From Larimichthys crocea (taxonomy: Eukaryota > Chordata > Actinopteri > Sciaenidae): DNA of 64,000 nucleotides. A model generated the notes under the pieces. That model was not told the origin of the DNA, made no database searches, and saw nothing but the letters and a program-made list of their open reading frames with translations. How positions within the stretch are numbered: position 1 is the first letter of the stretch; each line of letters starts with the position of its first letter. Below, piece after piece: positions 22,031 through 33,600 of this stretch. Where the stretch lies: positions 20,080,713-20,144,712 of the forward strand of contig NC_040022.1 of assembly GCF_000972845.2 (NCBI RefSeq). The letters are read 5' to 3'. A program made the position numbers and the translations under genes.

Positions 22031-24607
22031 GTAAGATGTGGAGCACAGAGAGCCTGTTCACATCCCGGACCCTAACCTGACTGCTCTCATTCATGCTCCA
22101 AGCGTGCACTAAAGTAACATTATGACTTCTGTTATTATTATAAATTATTTTGTCTTACTGATGCATTCATGCATGCAATTCATTCCATATTCATCTCAGT
22201 GGAACGTGGTGAAATAACAAGTACAATACAGTCTACTGATATGAAGCAGTAGTGTCAGAGCTTACTGAAGTATGACTGGCATCATACTGAATACAATGAC
22301 ATCACTTTACCAACAGACAAGCTCCATGTGTGTGTATGTGTTTGTGTGTGTATGTGTTTGTGTGTGTATGTGTTTGTGTGTGTACGTGTTTGTGTGTGTA
22401 CGTGTTTGTGTGTGTATGCACAGGACCGGCTGGCCTCTCTGGGTATTTCCTACGTGTTGAGTGTGAGCCGCTGTAGCCCCCAGCCCTCCTTTCTGCCCTG
22501 CTCCAGATATCTTCGCATCCCTATTGATGACTCCCTGTGGGACGACCTGCTGCCCTGGATCCCACAGGCTTTGCACTTCATCGGTCAGGACTCACTCCCC
22601 CTTTTACAAGCACATTTCCTCCAATCTGCATAACACACATATTGATCATATTGATAAAAGCAGCTATTTGAATGGTGCTGCTTGTTGCTGTCTCTGCAGT
22701 TGGACTTACTGTCTCACTGTGCTGTGTGTTCAGATGCAGCCATGTCTTCTGGGGCCTCTGTGTTGGTTCATTGCGCTGCAGGAATTTCTCGCTCCCCGGC
22801 TCTGGCCGTCGCCTACATCATGTACAGCCTGGGTATGGACTTGGACCATGCCTACAGGTACGCCACACACATACTGCAGCCTGGTTTGAGCCATGTGTTG
22901 TGAAACAGAGTTGTAAATGTTCCATTAATAGGTCCGATTTGAAAACCTAAACATAAAGTATAAAGATAATACAAATACGTCTGTCCTGTCTGTTGGTCAA
23001 ACACAACAGCAGTTCAAGTACTCTGAATTGTAACTATTCCAGTTATATAACTGTATAGATAACTAACTTATTGAAGGATACAAACAACAGCAACAGACAT
23101 GTCACTCTAAAAGTTGTTTGGATTGACACATGGGTGGAAATTGCAGAAGGGCCAGCAGCTCCCCTCCCTGGGAAAACATGAGCTGTCCCTCTAAATATAT
23201 CATTATAAACATAACTAAATATAAGTATATTAATAGGTTGTGCTAATTCTAGACATGAAATAATGCCTTCTATCCCTCACATGTCTGTCTGTGTGAACGT
23301 GATGCGACAAGTGTTTAAAACCACTTTAAATGCGAAGTGCTATATGAATAGAAGTCCATTGACACACACGTGTGCATGTGCACAGCTCAGCCCTGCTGAC
23401 ATGCGGGCGTGTGCACAACAACAACTTGAAAAAGTCACACACTGTCCAGGGTCATATAATGAGGTTGTTTAGAGCAGAGCAGTCGTCCCCTTGGTAAATC
23501 CTAAACACATCATGTACATGACAGTGAATCACATGGAAACAGGACAGCTCTGTCAGTGTTATTCTTTTCATTCTTCCTGCTGTCACATTTCCTGTTCTTC
23601 TTTTCACATATCCCTGTTCCGTTGGTTTGTTTGTGTCATGTCAATTCTTATTTCTCATTTTGCACTAATCAAAGAAGAAACAGATAACTACTGTCTGACC
23701 ACACTGTAGTGTAGAAGATTAACCAGAGTCTGTATGTGAGCTGTAGAAGACCTGTAGTCTTAACCTGCCTCCTGTCTGTCCCCTCATAAGGTTTGTGAAA
23801 GAGCGTCGGCCCTCCATATCCCCAAACTTCAATTTCCTGGGTCAGCTGCAGCACTTCCAGAGCACTCTGACCCAGAAGGCCTCTGGTGGGGACCTCCTCA
23901 TTCAGCAGCTGGATAATCGCCCGCCATCTATCAATGACAGTGTTAACCACACTCACAGCAGTCAGAACATGAATCATCAGGCTGACAGTCTCATCAGTGG
24001 CTTAGCGGAGGTCAAACAGGCACACGGAGAGGATTTCTACCACGGAAAGGATACACTGCAGAGACACTCACCTTCAGGTGAAAGAGGCAACGGGTCAGGG
24101 AAACTCCGGACTCTTCATCTCAACCTCAGTCAAAACCAGCAGCAACTCCAGGTGCCATGTGAGGTATCGCCTCCAAGGCTCTGTGAACCAGCAGCAAAGC
24201 CCACACACCTACAACTCCCAGCAGGCTCTGCTTCTGTACTAGAGAAACGCAAAAACCTGAGCCTCTCTTTGATCCCTTTGGGAATCTGCCCTACCTCCCC
24301 TTCAAGCAGCAGCCAGCAAGCAAGGTGCAGCAAGTCCAAAACTGTCCACGATAGGGAGATGAGAGAGTGGCCTGAGGCAAAGACACAGAATAACAGTTGC
24401 TTCTACAGGCAGGCAGAGGACACCAACGGGGACCAGAGCCTCCCCCACAGCAAGTGCAGCCAAGCTGAAGTGAAGGAGCAGGGCCTGCTGTCACCGTTCA
24501 GCTTCACCCTCAACAAGCTGCTGGACTGGGGGGAGAGGGTGCTGCTGGGAGGGGTGTTTGTCCACCCTGTAAGGATGGGACAGCCTGCACTGCTGTCCAG
24601 GTGCTGA
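21938..24607 (+). CDS. MKP-like dual-specificity protein phosphatase (DUSP8/16-like catalytic domain)
   Basis: Removes phosphate from Tyr and Thr/Ser. The closest relatives by eye act on MAP kinases. Five coding exons (21938-22030, 22424-22583, 22734-22857, 23791-24607, joined in frame; a non-coding exon is inferred upstream) give 397 residues. The catalytic domain spans about residues 17-160: PRLYLGAESDV, PIDDSL with likely general acid Asp67, and the signature HCAAGISRS with nucleophile Cys98 and Arg104. It ends with RFVKERRPSISPNFNFLGQL, a hallmark of the DUSP1/8/10/16 group. No N-terminal rhodanese/MAPK-docking domain is seen, unlike classical MKPs. The 230-residue tail is Ser/Gln-rich, ends LNKLLDWGERVLLGG..LLSRC, and resembles nothing I know. 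The start ATG is the first in frame after the acceptor. Confidence 0.85.
22031..22423 (+). other. Phosphatase intron 1 with GT-rich minisatellite
   Basis: Ends in about 90 bp of an 18-bp-like TGTGTGTATGTGTTTG repeat (22326-22417), which abuts the acceptor ATGCACAG. The pyrimidine content before the acceptor is therefore poor. Confidence 0.8.
22424..22583 (+). CDS. Phosphatase coding exon 2
   Basis: Encodes DRLASLGISYVLSVSRCSPQ through IPQALHFI, including the general-acid loop PIDDS. It ends with G of a split Asp codon before gtcagg. Confidence 0.9.
22734..22857 (+). CDS. Phosphatase coding exon 3 (active site)
   Basis: Encodes AAMSSGASVLVHCAAGISRS then PALAVAYIMYSLG. It contains the CX5R signature. 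It ends with AG of a split Arg codon before gtacgc. Confidence 0.95.
22858..23790 (+). other. Phosphatase intron 3
   Basis: No feature was recognised. The acceptor is CCTCATAAG at 23790. Confidence 0.6.
23791..24607 (+). CDS. Phosphatase coding exon 4 (end of domain and long tail)
   Basis: Starts FVKERRPSISPNFNFLGQLQ and continues 272 codons to the TGA at 24605-24607. After the domain, the tail is rich in Ser, Gln, His and Pro. It has one conserved-looking patch near its end (SPFSFTLNKLLDWGERVLLG). Confidence 0.9.
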
Positions 24608-25231
24608 GAGTGCTGGATGGGGGTGCAGGAGCCACTGTCCTTTCTGTTTATATCTGTGCATGTTTGTCAAGAGGAACCAACCCACACGCATGATGCATAC
24701 ACCCACATGGGAGGTCTAACAGAACCTTTGTCTCTCATTCATTCATTCATTCATTCATTCATTCATTTATTTATTTATTTATTTATTGCAGAGCTGAATA
24801 TAATGTAATAATACTGAACAAAACTTGGTCACCTTATCTTGTCATTTGTACACGTAAGACAGAAACCTTTAGCATAAATTGTCTTGAGATGCATTTACTG
24901 ATGATTAAAGACGACATTTCAACCTTTCCTTGTTGCCTTTTTCTCAGCCTGAGGCTTTGATTTAGAGACCTGATAGAAATTAGAGAGCTGTGCACTTAAA
25001 ATCAAGCGTATTAACAGATATGAAAGTGGGTAAAGACTTCTCTTTTAGTCATGAAAATCTTCAAACGTCTATAACTGGACATGGTCCACCCAGACAGAAT
25101 TAGTGTAATTCAGTTTTCCAGATACTCAGATTACCTCAGAGACCCCTATAGCTCTTGGAGTGGTTTATTCTAATTTAAATGAAAATGTATTTGTAGATAT
25201 GCACCATAAAACACGACGTTGTTTTAGCAAC
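24608..25231 (+). other. Inferred 3' untranslated region and intergenic DNA
   Basis: Contains an (ATTC)n(ATTT)n microsatellite at about 24738-24787. A possible ATTAAA poly(A) signal lies at 24904-24909. Confidence 0.5.
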
Positions 25232-25737
25232 GCTATCACCAATGGGTGAATGTGACAAGTGTTGTAAAGTGCTTTGAGTAGTCTGCAGAAGCTTCTCAGC
25301 TAATTTCTTCTGATTTGATCTTGTGAAAGTTTCAAATGTTTGCAGGGATTTGGATGAAATAGAGACGAGTTGTGTGTAACTGCATGTCTTGAGGAGCAGC
25401 CTGAAGATAAAACAAAAGTACTGTGTGCAGGTGATCAGTGCTTTATTCTATCGCGGTCTCTGCTGTAAAATAAGTCCTTTAATTATTTTTTAAGAAGTGG
25501 ATGGAAAAGTGAAAAATAGTCCAAATGTACATGTACATATCTTCCATATTAGAAATGATATGAACAAAAAATGGTAATATGCTAATTCGGGTTTCATATT
25601 AAACATGCTCATGGTGGAATTGTTGGTCTCTGTAAATAATATTAGGAAGAGTACAGTCTAGACCTGCTCTGTATGAAAAGTGTCATGAGATAACTTTTGT
25701 TATGATATGGCGTCATATAAATAAAATTTAATTGAAT
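25232..25737 (+). repeat. 480-bp direct repeat flanking the phosphatase gene, right copy
   Basis: The counterpart of 20499-20985. It lacks the CTGTTTCC piece and has an extra block of about 20 bp near 25545. The tail GGCGTCATATAAATAAAATT is typical of a fish interspersed repeat, so two separate insertions are as likely as a duplication. Confidence 0.85.
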
Positions 25738-26395
25738 TGTATGCACAGAGAGGAGGAAGAGGCCGCAGCAGGTTATTGTGTTCAGAACATGAAAGCTGAT
25801 CTATGAATCCCATAGTGTAATGTAATCATATTCTTATTTTTATTATCATCCATAAGAAAACAGAACTTTCGTCATAATATCATAAAGGTCAAGTACATGT
25901 ATATGTGTAAGAATGGCTCCATTAATTGTGCATAAAACGGGCTTCATAAGGCGCACCGCTTGAGGCGTTGTGTAATGTTAACAGCAGGTTGTTAGGCTCG
26001 GGTTTGGAGTGTGTCCGCATACAGAGGTGTGGTATTTGTTGCCTCAGGGCGCAGAATTCCAAAGCGTTCTACATTTGGATTACATCTGGATCGATGTTAC
26101 ACAGACGCTAAAGACAGAAAGAAAAAGTTGTGAAGTTATATTTACGTTCTTTTTCTCAACTGAAACCAAAACTATCAAACATTTGACGGAAAATCACAAC
26201 TACTTTGTCACACTCAGGAGCTCGAGTTGCTTTTACACTCTGCGCGAGACAGAAGGTTGAAATGATGTCACGGATACTACAATTGACCAAATAAGGACAT
26301 TGACACATGGGAGTGGAATCCGTTCTGGTCATTTTTCAGTTTTCAAGAGCACAAAGCTGAAGTGTGCGTGTGTCCAACTCTAGCATATCTTTTCT
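25738..26395. other. Intergenic DNA before rras
   Basis: No gene or element was recognised. Confidence 0.4.
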
Positions 26396-26931
26396 ACTCT
26401 CCGTGTCTGTCACCGACACACACACACACACTCACACACACACTCACTCACTCACTCACACATTCACATTCACGCTGCTGTGAATGTTGGCGTGTGTGAG
26501 CTGCCTTCGACTTTCTTGAGCAAAGAGAAAAGAGGAAGCAGTTCCGCCCTCAGAAGCTGTGAGGAGGCCGCGAAAAGAGCCGAAAGACGAGGGAGAAGAA
26601 GAAGAAGAAGAAGAAGAAGAAGAAAACCCTCCGACACTCGCTCTTCTTCTGGCAGCCTCTCGCGGGGGGACGGTGAAACTCAGGCGGGAAGGATCGACGT
26701 AGTTTTGGTTCGAAGACGTCGCAGAAAATGACCTTGCTGTGAGAAGTTTCAGTTCGGAGCTGCACCGTGAAAAGCGTCCATGCTGCTCTCGTCTGCTGAT
26801 ATTACCGTTAACGGGCGCCTTCACTCGAGTACTCGCTTTGGATTTGGGCTCTAGCTGCTGTGGAACAGCGGGTCTCTGATTCAGGCCCGGGAAAAGTGTT
26901 TGGTTCGGACGAAACCCAGCTGAAAAGCAGA
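26396..26931 (+). promoter_or_regulatory. rras: Inferred rras promoter region and 5' untranslated region
   Basis: CA/CACT microsatellite at about 26415-26470, then a GC- and CpG-rich stretch with an (AAG)n run at 26596-26625. It leads to the ATG at 26932. The transcription start is not visible. An in-frame GTG at 26860 extends the frame upstream but is not a plausible start. Confidence 0.5.
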
Positions 26932-27018
26932 ATGAGTGGAGAGGAGGAAAGATTCAAACTGGTGGTGGTGGGAGGAGGAGGGGTGGGGAAGAGCGCCCTG
27001 ACCATCCAGTTCATCCAG
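26932..27018 (+). CDS. rras: rras exon 1
   Basis: Encodes [20 protein letters not shown] then SALTIQFIQ, 29 codons, with donor CAG|gtactg. Confidence 0.95.
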
Positions 27019-30000
27019 GTACTGTCTCCACCTGTGACTGCTGACCGTCATGTTATACACGATGACACAGTGACTTTATGAATCATTCACTTATTCTTTA
27101 TAGAACAGCTTATCAAACATCTTGTAGTTAGTAAGCAGAGTGTGTGCAGATCAAAACTGTTCATATAAATGTTTTATCACTCATCATAAATCAGTCGTCA
27201 GACATTCATCAGGCCTGTAGTGGCCTTTAATCTGTCACATCAGTGTGTTCAGTGTGTCTGTACCTGCTGCATGTAGCTCACAGTAACAAAGAGCTAAACA
27301 TGACAGCTGTTCCAGATGTGCAGCCCTCATCAGCCGTGGTTCAAACACAAAGCAGCACAGGTCACAGTGTTCACCTATCATCGATTCACACTTTGAATTT
27401 AAAAAGATCTCACAGTTTTCCTTCAGTTGTGGCTGTGATCATCTCAACACAAAGAGACAGAAAGAACAGGAAACTAAGCAAGGCCAGTCAGTGATACGTG
27501 AGATTTGGAGTAAAGTGGTAACAGGCACAAACACTGGTATGCCCATTGCCTCGAAGCCTGGTTTGTGCTCAACACGTTGCCCTAAGTGCAAAAGTCCACT
27601 TGCCAAAAAGGCATAGTGGTCAAACTGTGTAATTACAACATGATTCACACTGTCTTCAAATTAAAGTTTCATGGCTAAAAAGTGTCTGTAAGATGGTAGG
27701 TACAGTTTTTAAGAGTCACGGCTCCTGTGAAAAGGAACAATAGCACACGGTGTGTCAGACCTGTCACTAACAGCTCTATAGATGGAATGCAACAGCATAA
27801 GCCTGTGCAGTAATATAAAGTATAAAATGGAGATACAGAATTGCTACACTGTGTGTTCTACTATTTATACATTAGTAACAAATGGCCACTCTCCAATCGA
27901 GCCAAATATTTCTTGAGTATTGTCAGACAAGTCTGTGTATTTAATAGAAACTGTGCCAAAAGCTGTCACTTGTTATTAACACTGAGTGTGTCCCACAGTC
28001 CTACTTCGTGTCAGACTACGACCCCACCATTGAAGACTCATACACCAAGATCTGTACTGTAGACGGAAAGGAGACCCGGCTGGACAGTAAGGCTCCGTCA
28101 CGCTGGACATAAGTCCATATTTCACACTGTTTGTTAGTGATTGCAGGGTGTGTGAGGGCTTTGTTTGAAAGCAGAGGGTGTGTTGCACCATGATGTGATA
28201 TGACACAGGTGGCGTGTTTGCTCTCTCAATGTTTCATTCCCTTGTTGGGACTTGTACTTGGCTGGTGTTAAGCTGTGTGTGTTGGGTCATACTGCTGTTT
28301 CACTGCACAGTAATATGTGAATCATCAAATTTACACATTGTGTCTGCAGAGCGTTTGTTTGTATGACTCTTCATATGTTCACATTCACAGATTGTCTTTA
28401 TATGCCGTCGTTCACAAACATCCCTGTACACAAACCATCCAGTTTATTGGATGAGGTAGGAGGAGGTCAACAACAACAACAACATAGATGTGTTTTTTTT
28501 AATTTTTTATACTGAGGGAACTATGCTGCAGAGTGATGTGTACACTGATGTTGCAGTGTGTGGATGGGTGGTGTAAAGGGGGGAACCCGCATAGCATGAC
28601 ACTCACTCATGTCTACTCAAAGGCTCTGTCAGAGCTTCGTCAGTCCCAGTTCATGCCTCTCATGTAGCCTTCACTCTTCAAGTTTTTGGTCAAATCCAGA
28701 AGCTTGTTGTTGTTTCATTTCCAAAACGCTCAAAGTCTCTGACTCTATAGATACAAACATTCTACCTTGTTTTCCATGTCAGTCCAAATAAAGAAGGTTT
28801 GTGAGATGAAATCATTTTTCAATATTTTTCTATATGTTTCTTTTCATTCATATTTCCACATGTGCTGAGCAGGGTCATTTCTGTCAGACAGTTGTCTAGA
28901 GATTAGTAAATAGAACAGAGCATGTTTTTATCCACTTTGTTAAAGAGTATTTGAGGGTTCTAGAAATACCCGCAGAGCAGCACTAGCTGTTGTTAAACTA
29001 CCTTCTTGTCTTCAGAGAATTATCTTTCAGATAGAGCTGCAACAATTACTCCGTGGACATAAAAATACCTGACATTATTATGGCTATATGACTATTATGA
29101 CTGTTTTGTTAACTAATCATTAAATTCATTTCTTAGTCTTATCTTATATTTTCAATAAAACACAGAAAATGGGTTGGACATTTCCCATTATTTTCTGACA
29201 TTTTATAGCAAACAATTCACAAATGAATCTAGAAAATAACTCAATTCAATTATCGGTAATACACATAATCGCTAGTTGCATATGAATACAGAATCTGTAG
29301 GAAAGGGACTGAGATTTTGGCCCCAGAAGCATCCTGGTTTTCTGTTTGTAGACCGAGTATTGAGCAGTCACCTCTGATCAGGCTTTGGCTGCATGCATGG
29401 AAGCAGTCCATGTGGAGAGCATAAGAGCTGAAGCAGAATCATCAATGACCATTTAACTTTTTACCAGCTTTTTTAAAGTTCTCTGTATTCACATGCAGAT
29501 TACTGCATCCATTGTTTTGCTGGTCATTGCCCCCAGAGGCTAAATCGTTTTAGCCCTACTGTCAGAAAATCTGATGCTTTGCTCTGTGACTCGAACCTGA
29601 TAATAAAACATGAGGCATAAAGGGACTGCTGTTCTCACAACGTAAAGGTCCAGTGCGTCAGATTTACAGAAATAAAATCATATTCATGTTTTCATCAGTG
29701 TATCTGAAAATACATATCCACAGAGTCTACCATGTTTCTACAGTAGCCCAGAAAGGACAAACCAAACAGTAGCTCTAGAAGGGGCTTTTTGTGACCACCG
29801 TAGTTTCTTCCTGCTTGTAAGAGGGCGGGGTTGCAAACTGACACCACTGCTCTCTTCTTACTGATACTTTAAGAGGCTCTTAGAAATGATTTTGGATGAA
29901 GCAGTGTGTCCCACCCATATATAAAAGACATAGCTAACTGATTGGAACATGGCATCCATTGGATGTTCAACATTCTTCTTCCTCATTTGATCTTTGTTGA

Positions 30001-30626
30001 ACTGGTCATTTACATTTATTATTTACATTTACATTTATTCCTTTAGCAGACGCTTTTATCTAAAGCGACTTTCAGAGAAGGGAACAATCAAGGTACAATG
30101 CGAGAAGAAAGTGTTAGTGCTGTGGTAATTCTTAATGGCTATATGTCTAATTGTTGGTAGTGCTAGCAGAGGAGGTCCTTTCTGAAGAGCTGGAGGTCGT
30201 CAGGAGTTTTAAAGGTAGACAGGCACACACCTGATCTGGTAGGAACTGGTAGTGCAGTCCACCAATGGAAAACAACAGATGAGAAAAGTTTGGATTGCCT
30301 TGAGCGAACGGGTGGCAGAGCCAGGCGTCGTTCATTGGAGGAGTGCAACAGTCGTGAGGTAACATATGCCTGTACAAGGGCGTTCAAGTAGATGGGTGCA
30401 ACCAGAGACTACTTCGTAGGCAAGCATTAGTGATTTGAATTGAATGTGGGCTGCTACAGGTAGCCAGTGAAACTTGATGAGCAATCTCTGCCACCTCAAA
30501 CTCTGTTTGAATATGTACCTGACCTCAGTTATCTGTTACACATCCTCTACCTACACACACCTGTTAATAACAGTGCATCAGTCCAGCATTTTTGTCTCAT
30601 GAAGGTTGGTCATGACCAGCTATTTG

Positions 30627-30699
<73 letters not shown>

Positions 30700-33600
30700 T
30701 CTCAGTCTTGGATACAGCAGGTCAGGAAGAGTTTGGGGCGATGAGGGAGCAGTACATGCGCTCAGGAGAAGGCTTCTTACTGGTGTTTGCACTCAACGAC
30801 CGGGGCAGGTAATGGAGTGTGTGGAGTCAGCTCTGGCCCCCTGAGACCATGACAAGGGGAAGCAGTTACAGGAAATGGATGTATATCTTGTTAATTCTTC
30901 CTGCTCTCATCTTAACAAAATGTGATGTTGTTTGTTTGTCTGTAAGCAGACCGCTCACATATTTTGGCTTTGTGTTCATTAAAAAAGAAATATTTGATCT
31001 ACTCAAGTATGACTGGGAGTTACAGTCAGGTTTCTTATGGTGTAATCACTCTGCATATGTAAACAGAGCCAGAGCAAACCAAGTGAATGGAACCTCTTGA
31101 ATCAACACTAGGATCATGTTTGCTGTTTGCTTTGTTTATGACATGACGATGAGCTGATGTGATGTTACATATTATGGCCTCATCCACAGTCTGTGCTTGT
31201 TCTTCTGTCCTTCTAACAGCTACCATGAGGTCCAGAAATTTCACACCCAGATCTTGAGAGTGAAGGACCGAGATGACTTCCCCATGGTGCTGGTTGGAAA
31301 CAAGGCTGACCTGGAACAGCAACGAGTGGTCTGTAACAACTAATGCATCTCTGCAGTGTCATTAGTGGAAGTGGAACATTTTACACTTTTACCACCACAG
31401 AAAATATTAAAAGATAAGAATCAAATAATAATTCAAAACAAGGCTCTTATGGTGCCACCATCCTGACACGTTGCACATGTACAGCAGTGTTGGCACAGTG
31501 TAGACAAACAAAGGAGGCATGCATATTTCTAATCATAAAATTATTTATTGTCGACTATTAAATATTAGAAAGGGAAGAGCAGGTCAACACCTGCTCTTCC
31601 CTTTCTAATATTTCTGACTGCAGTATGCTTCCAATCCTTTGTTTTACGCTTTTTAAGAAACTTTATTAGAAATATAATACAAGATCCAAAAATGGAAACA
31701 CAGCTTATTAATACACATACAAAGAAAGAAAAAAAAAAAAAAAAAGGAGACAGTTTAAAATACACACGGATACATATGTACACATAAACCCTTACTTATG
31801 TTATGCTTACATATATACACACACAGGGAACATATAGATGAGCAGAAGATAAAGGAATTAAATTGTCAAGATATGCCATGGAAGTCTATTATCAGTTGAA
31901 CGGCGTCTTCTAAGTTCTTCTAAGCAGAGGTAAAACTTCGTTTTACCTCTGCTGACAATCTTGTCACATTTCAGCGTTACACGTCACTAATCGTGGATGT
32001 ACGTGCGCTTCCTGCATGAATGTGACTGTGTAGCAGATTGATGCAGGAAATGCAGAACTTTTTTCAGTGATCTTGTAGTTTGAGATTCCTACATGTACCA
32101 ATGGATGACTACCACAGTTTAAGAACCAGTGTAATTAATTAAAGAGTAATGCGTTTATTTTAGTATTAATGTCTCAGGTTGTTCTTTCAAAAACAGGAGG
32201 AGAATCAAATGTCTGAGGTGTAGCGTAGGCTTTCAGTAACACTCACTGACTGTTTGTTGTGCAAAACGTTTTACAGTTCACAGTCAAAGAAAATGTTCTC
32301 TAAGCGAGGGCTTTCTCTAACACTGTAACAACGGTAGTCAACCTTTGTTTATGTAGTAGAAGATGCATGGTCCACAGTTAGAAGCCCAACAGCTGGAGTA
32401 GACAGCTGTAGACAGTCAAGTCAGATTTTGGTGATGCACTGGGCAGCAGATCTGTAAATGTCAGTGATTACTGTTCAGAAGCAACAGTTCATCCATTTTG
32501 TTGGCCAGAAAGCGTTCGGCTAGATGTATTGACAGAAGCACACTGTTGCCGTTTAACCAGTGTTGTGGAGAAAACCTTCCAGAACGCAATGAAATAACAA
32601 CACGGAGACAGCTGCTTGCGAATCCGAACGAACCTTTACTTTTACTCTTCACAACCTTTTATACCCATTTTTACGTCATTCTTACATCACTGTTACATAG
32701 TAAAATCACCAGATCTGGACCCAAATGTCCTGTACTTTCTTATAATCATATGTCTGTGTTCTGAGCGTCACATGAACGTAATATTGTCTATGTGTTTCCT
32801 TTATCATGTTCTATTCAAAAGTCCATATGCGTCACGCAGAACACCACATATCCCTCCTCTGGGGATATCAAATCCCCACCAATAGTTCAACACCACAGCA
32901 ATGCAAGTAAGGGCGAAAACCCACTTGGGGAAAAATTCCCTTACGGCCCCCGGAAACGCTTTTTGATTATATGTTTAACACGGGCGATCACACAATGGCC
33001 TGCATTGGTGGTTACATTATACTGATTATATGTAGAATAAAACAAACTAAAATTATGTGTCAAACAAAGTCAAAAAACAAAATCACAATATTATGAGTAT
33101 AAAACAACCTACAAGAACAAATCAAACTTGTGTGTAGCAGAGTTAAAGTCAACTAAGAACAATATTATGCGTATGTGTGTTGTATAGCAAAAATTGCAAA
33201 CAAAATAAAACAAGAATCCAGATTATATGTATCATTAATAGACCAATGCCATGTGTAATAATAAAACAAAATCAACGAATCAAAGACATGTAATAATAAA
33301 ACAAAATCAAGACTTATAAATGAATCAAAGTCACGCGTAGTAATAAAACAGAATCAGTGTGTGTAATAAATCATGCTTGCTGTGTTCAAATGCAGAAAAA
33401 CTCATCTTGAGATTAAAAAATCAATTCAACATAACTCAGTGAAATTGGAAAGGTGTGACAATGATCACCTTAAGAGAGCACAGTCACTCACAGTCACTTA
33501 ATTGTCCATTAATAAATCCATTAATAAAGGTCCATTTGGTCCTACAGATGGCACCACATTGTTCTCTCCAGTTCAAAATCTTTAGCTGACCACTCCAAAC

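Larger units (their letters stand above)
31329..32560 (+). other. rras intron 4, left of the retrovirus
   Basis: Holds two perfect hairpins (31560-31613 and 31923-31953) and a homopolymer A run near 31733. No exon is seen. Confidence 0.6.

Noticed and set aside
30147..30387. Two 74-76-codon frames on the - strand
   Set aside because: They lie entirely in a common fish interspersed repeat (TTTAGCAGACGCTTTTATC type).
31560..31613. Hairpin as a microRNA precursor
   Set aside because: The 4-nt loop and perfect 25-bp stem are unlike a miRNA precursor, which needs a longer stem with bulges and a larger loop.
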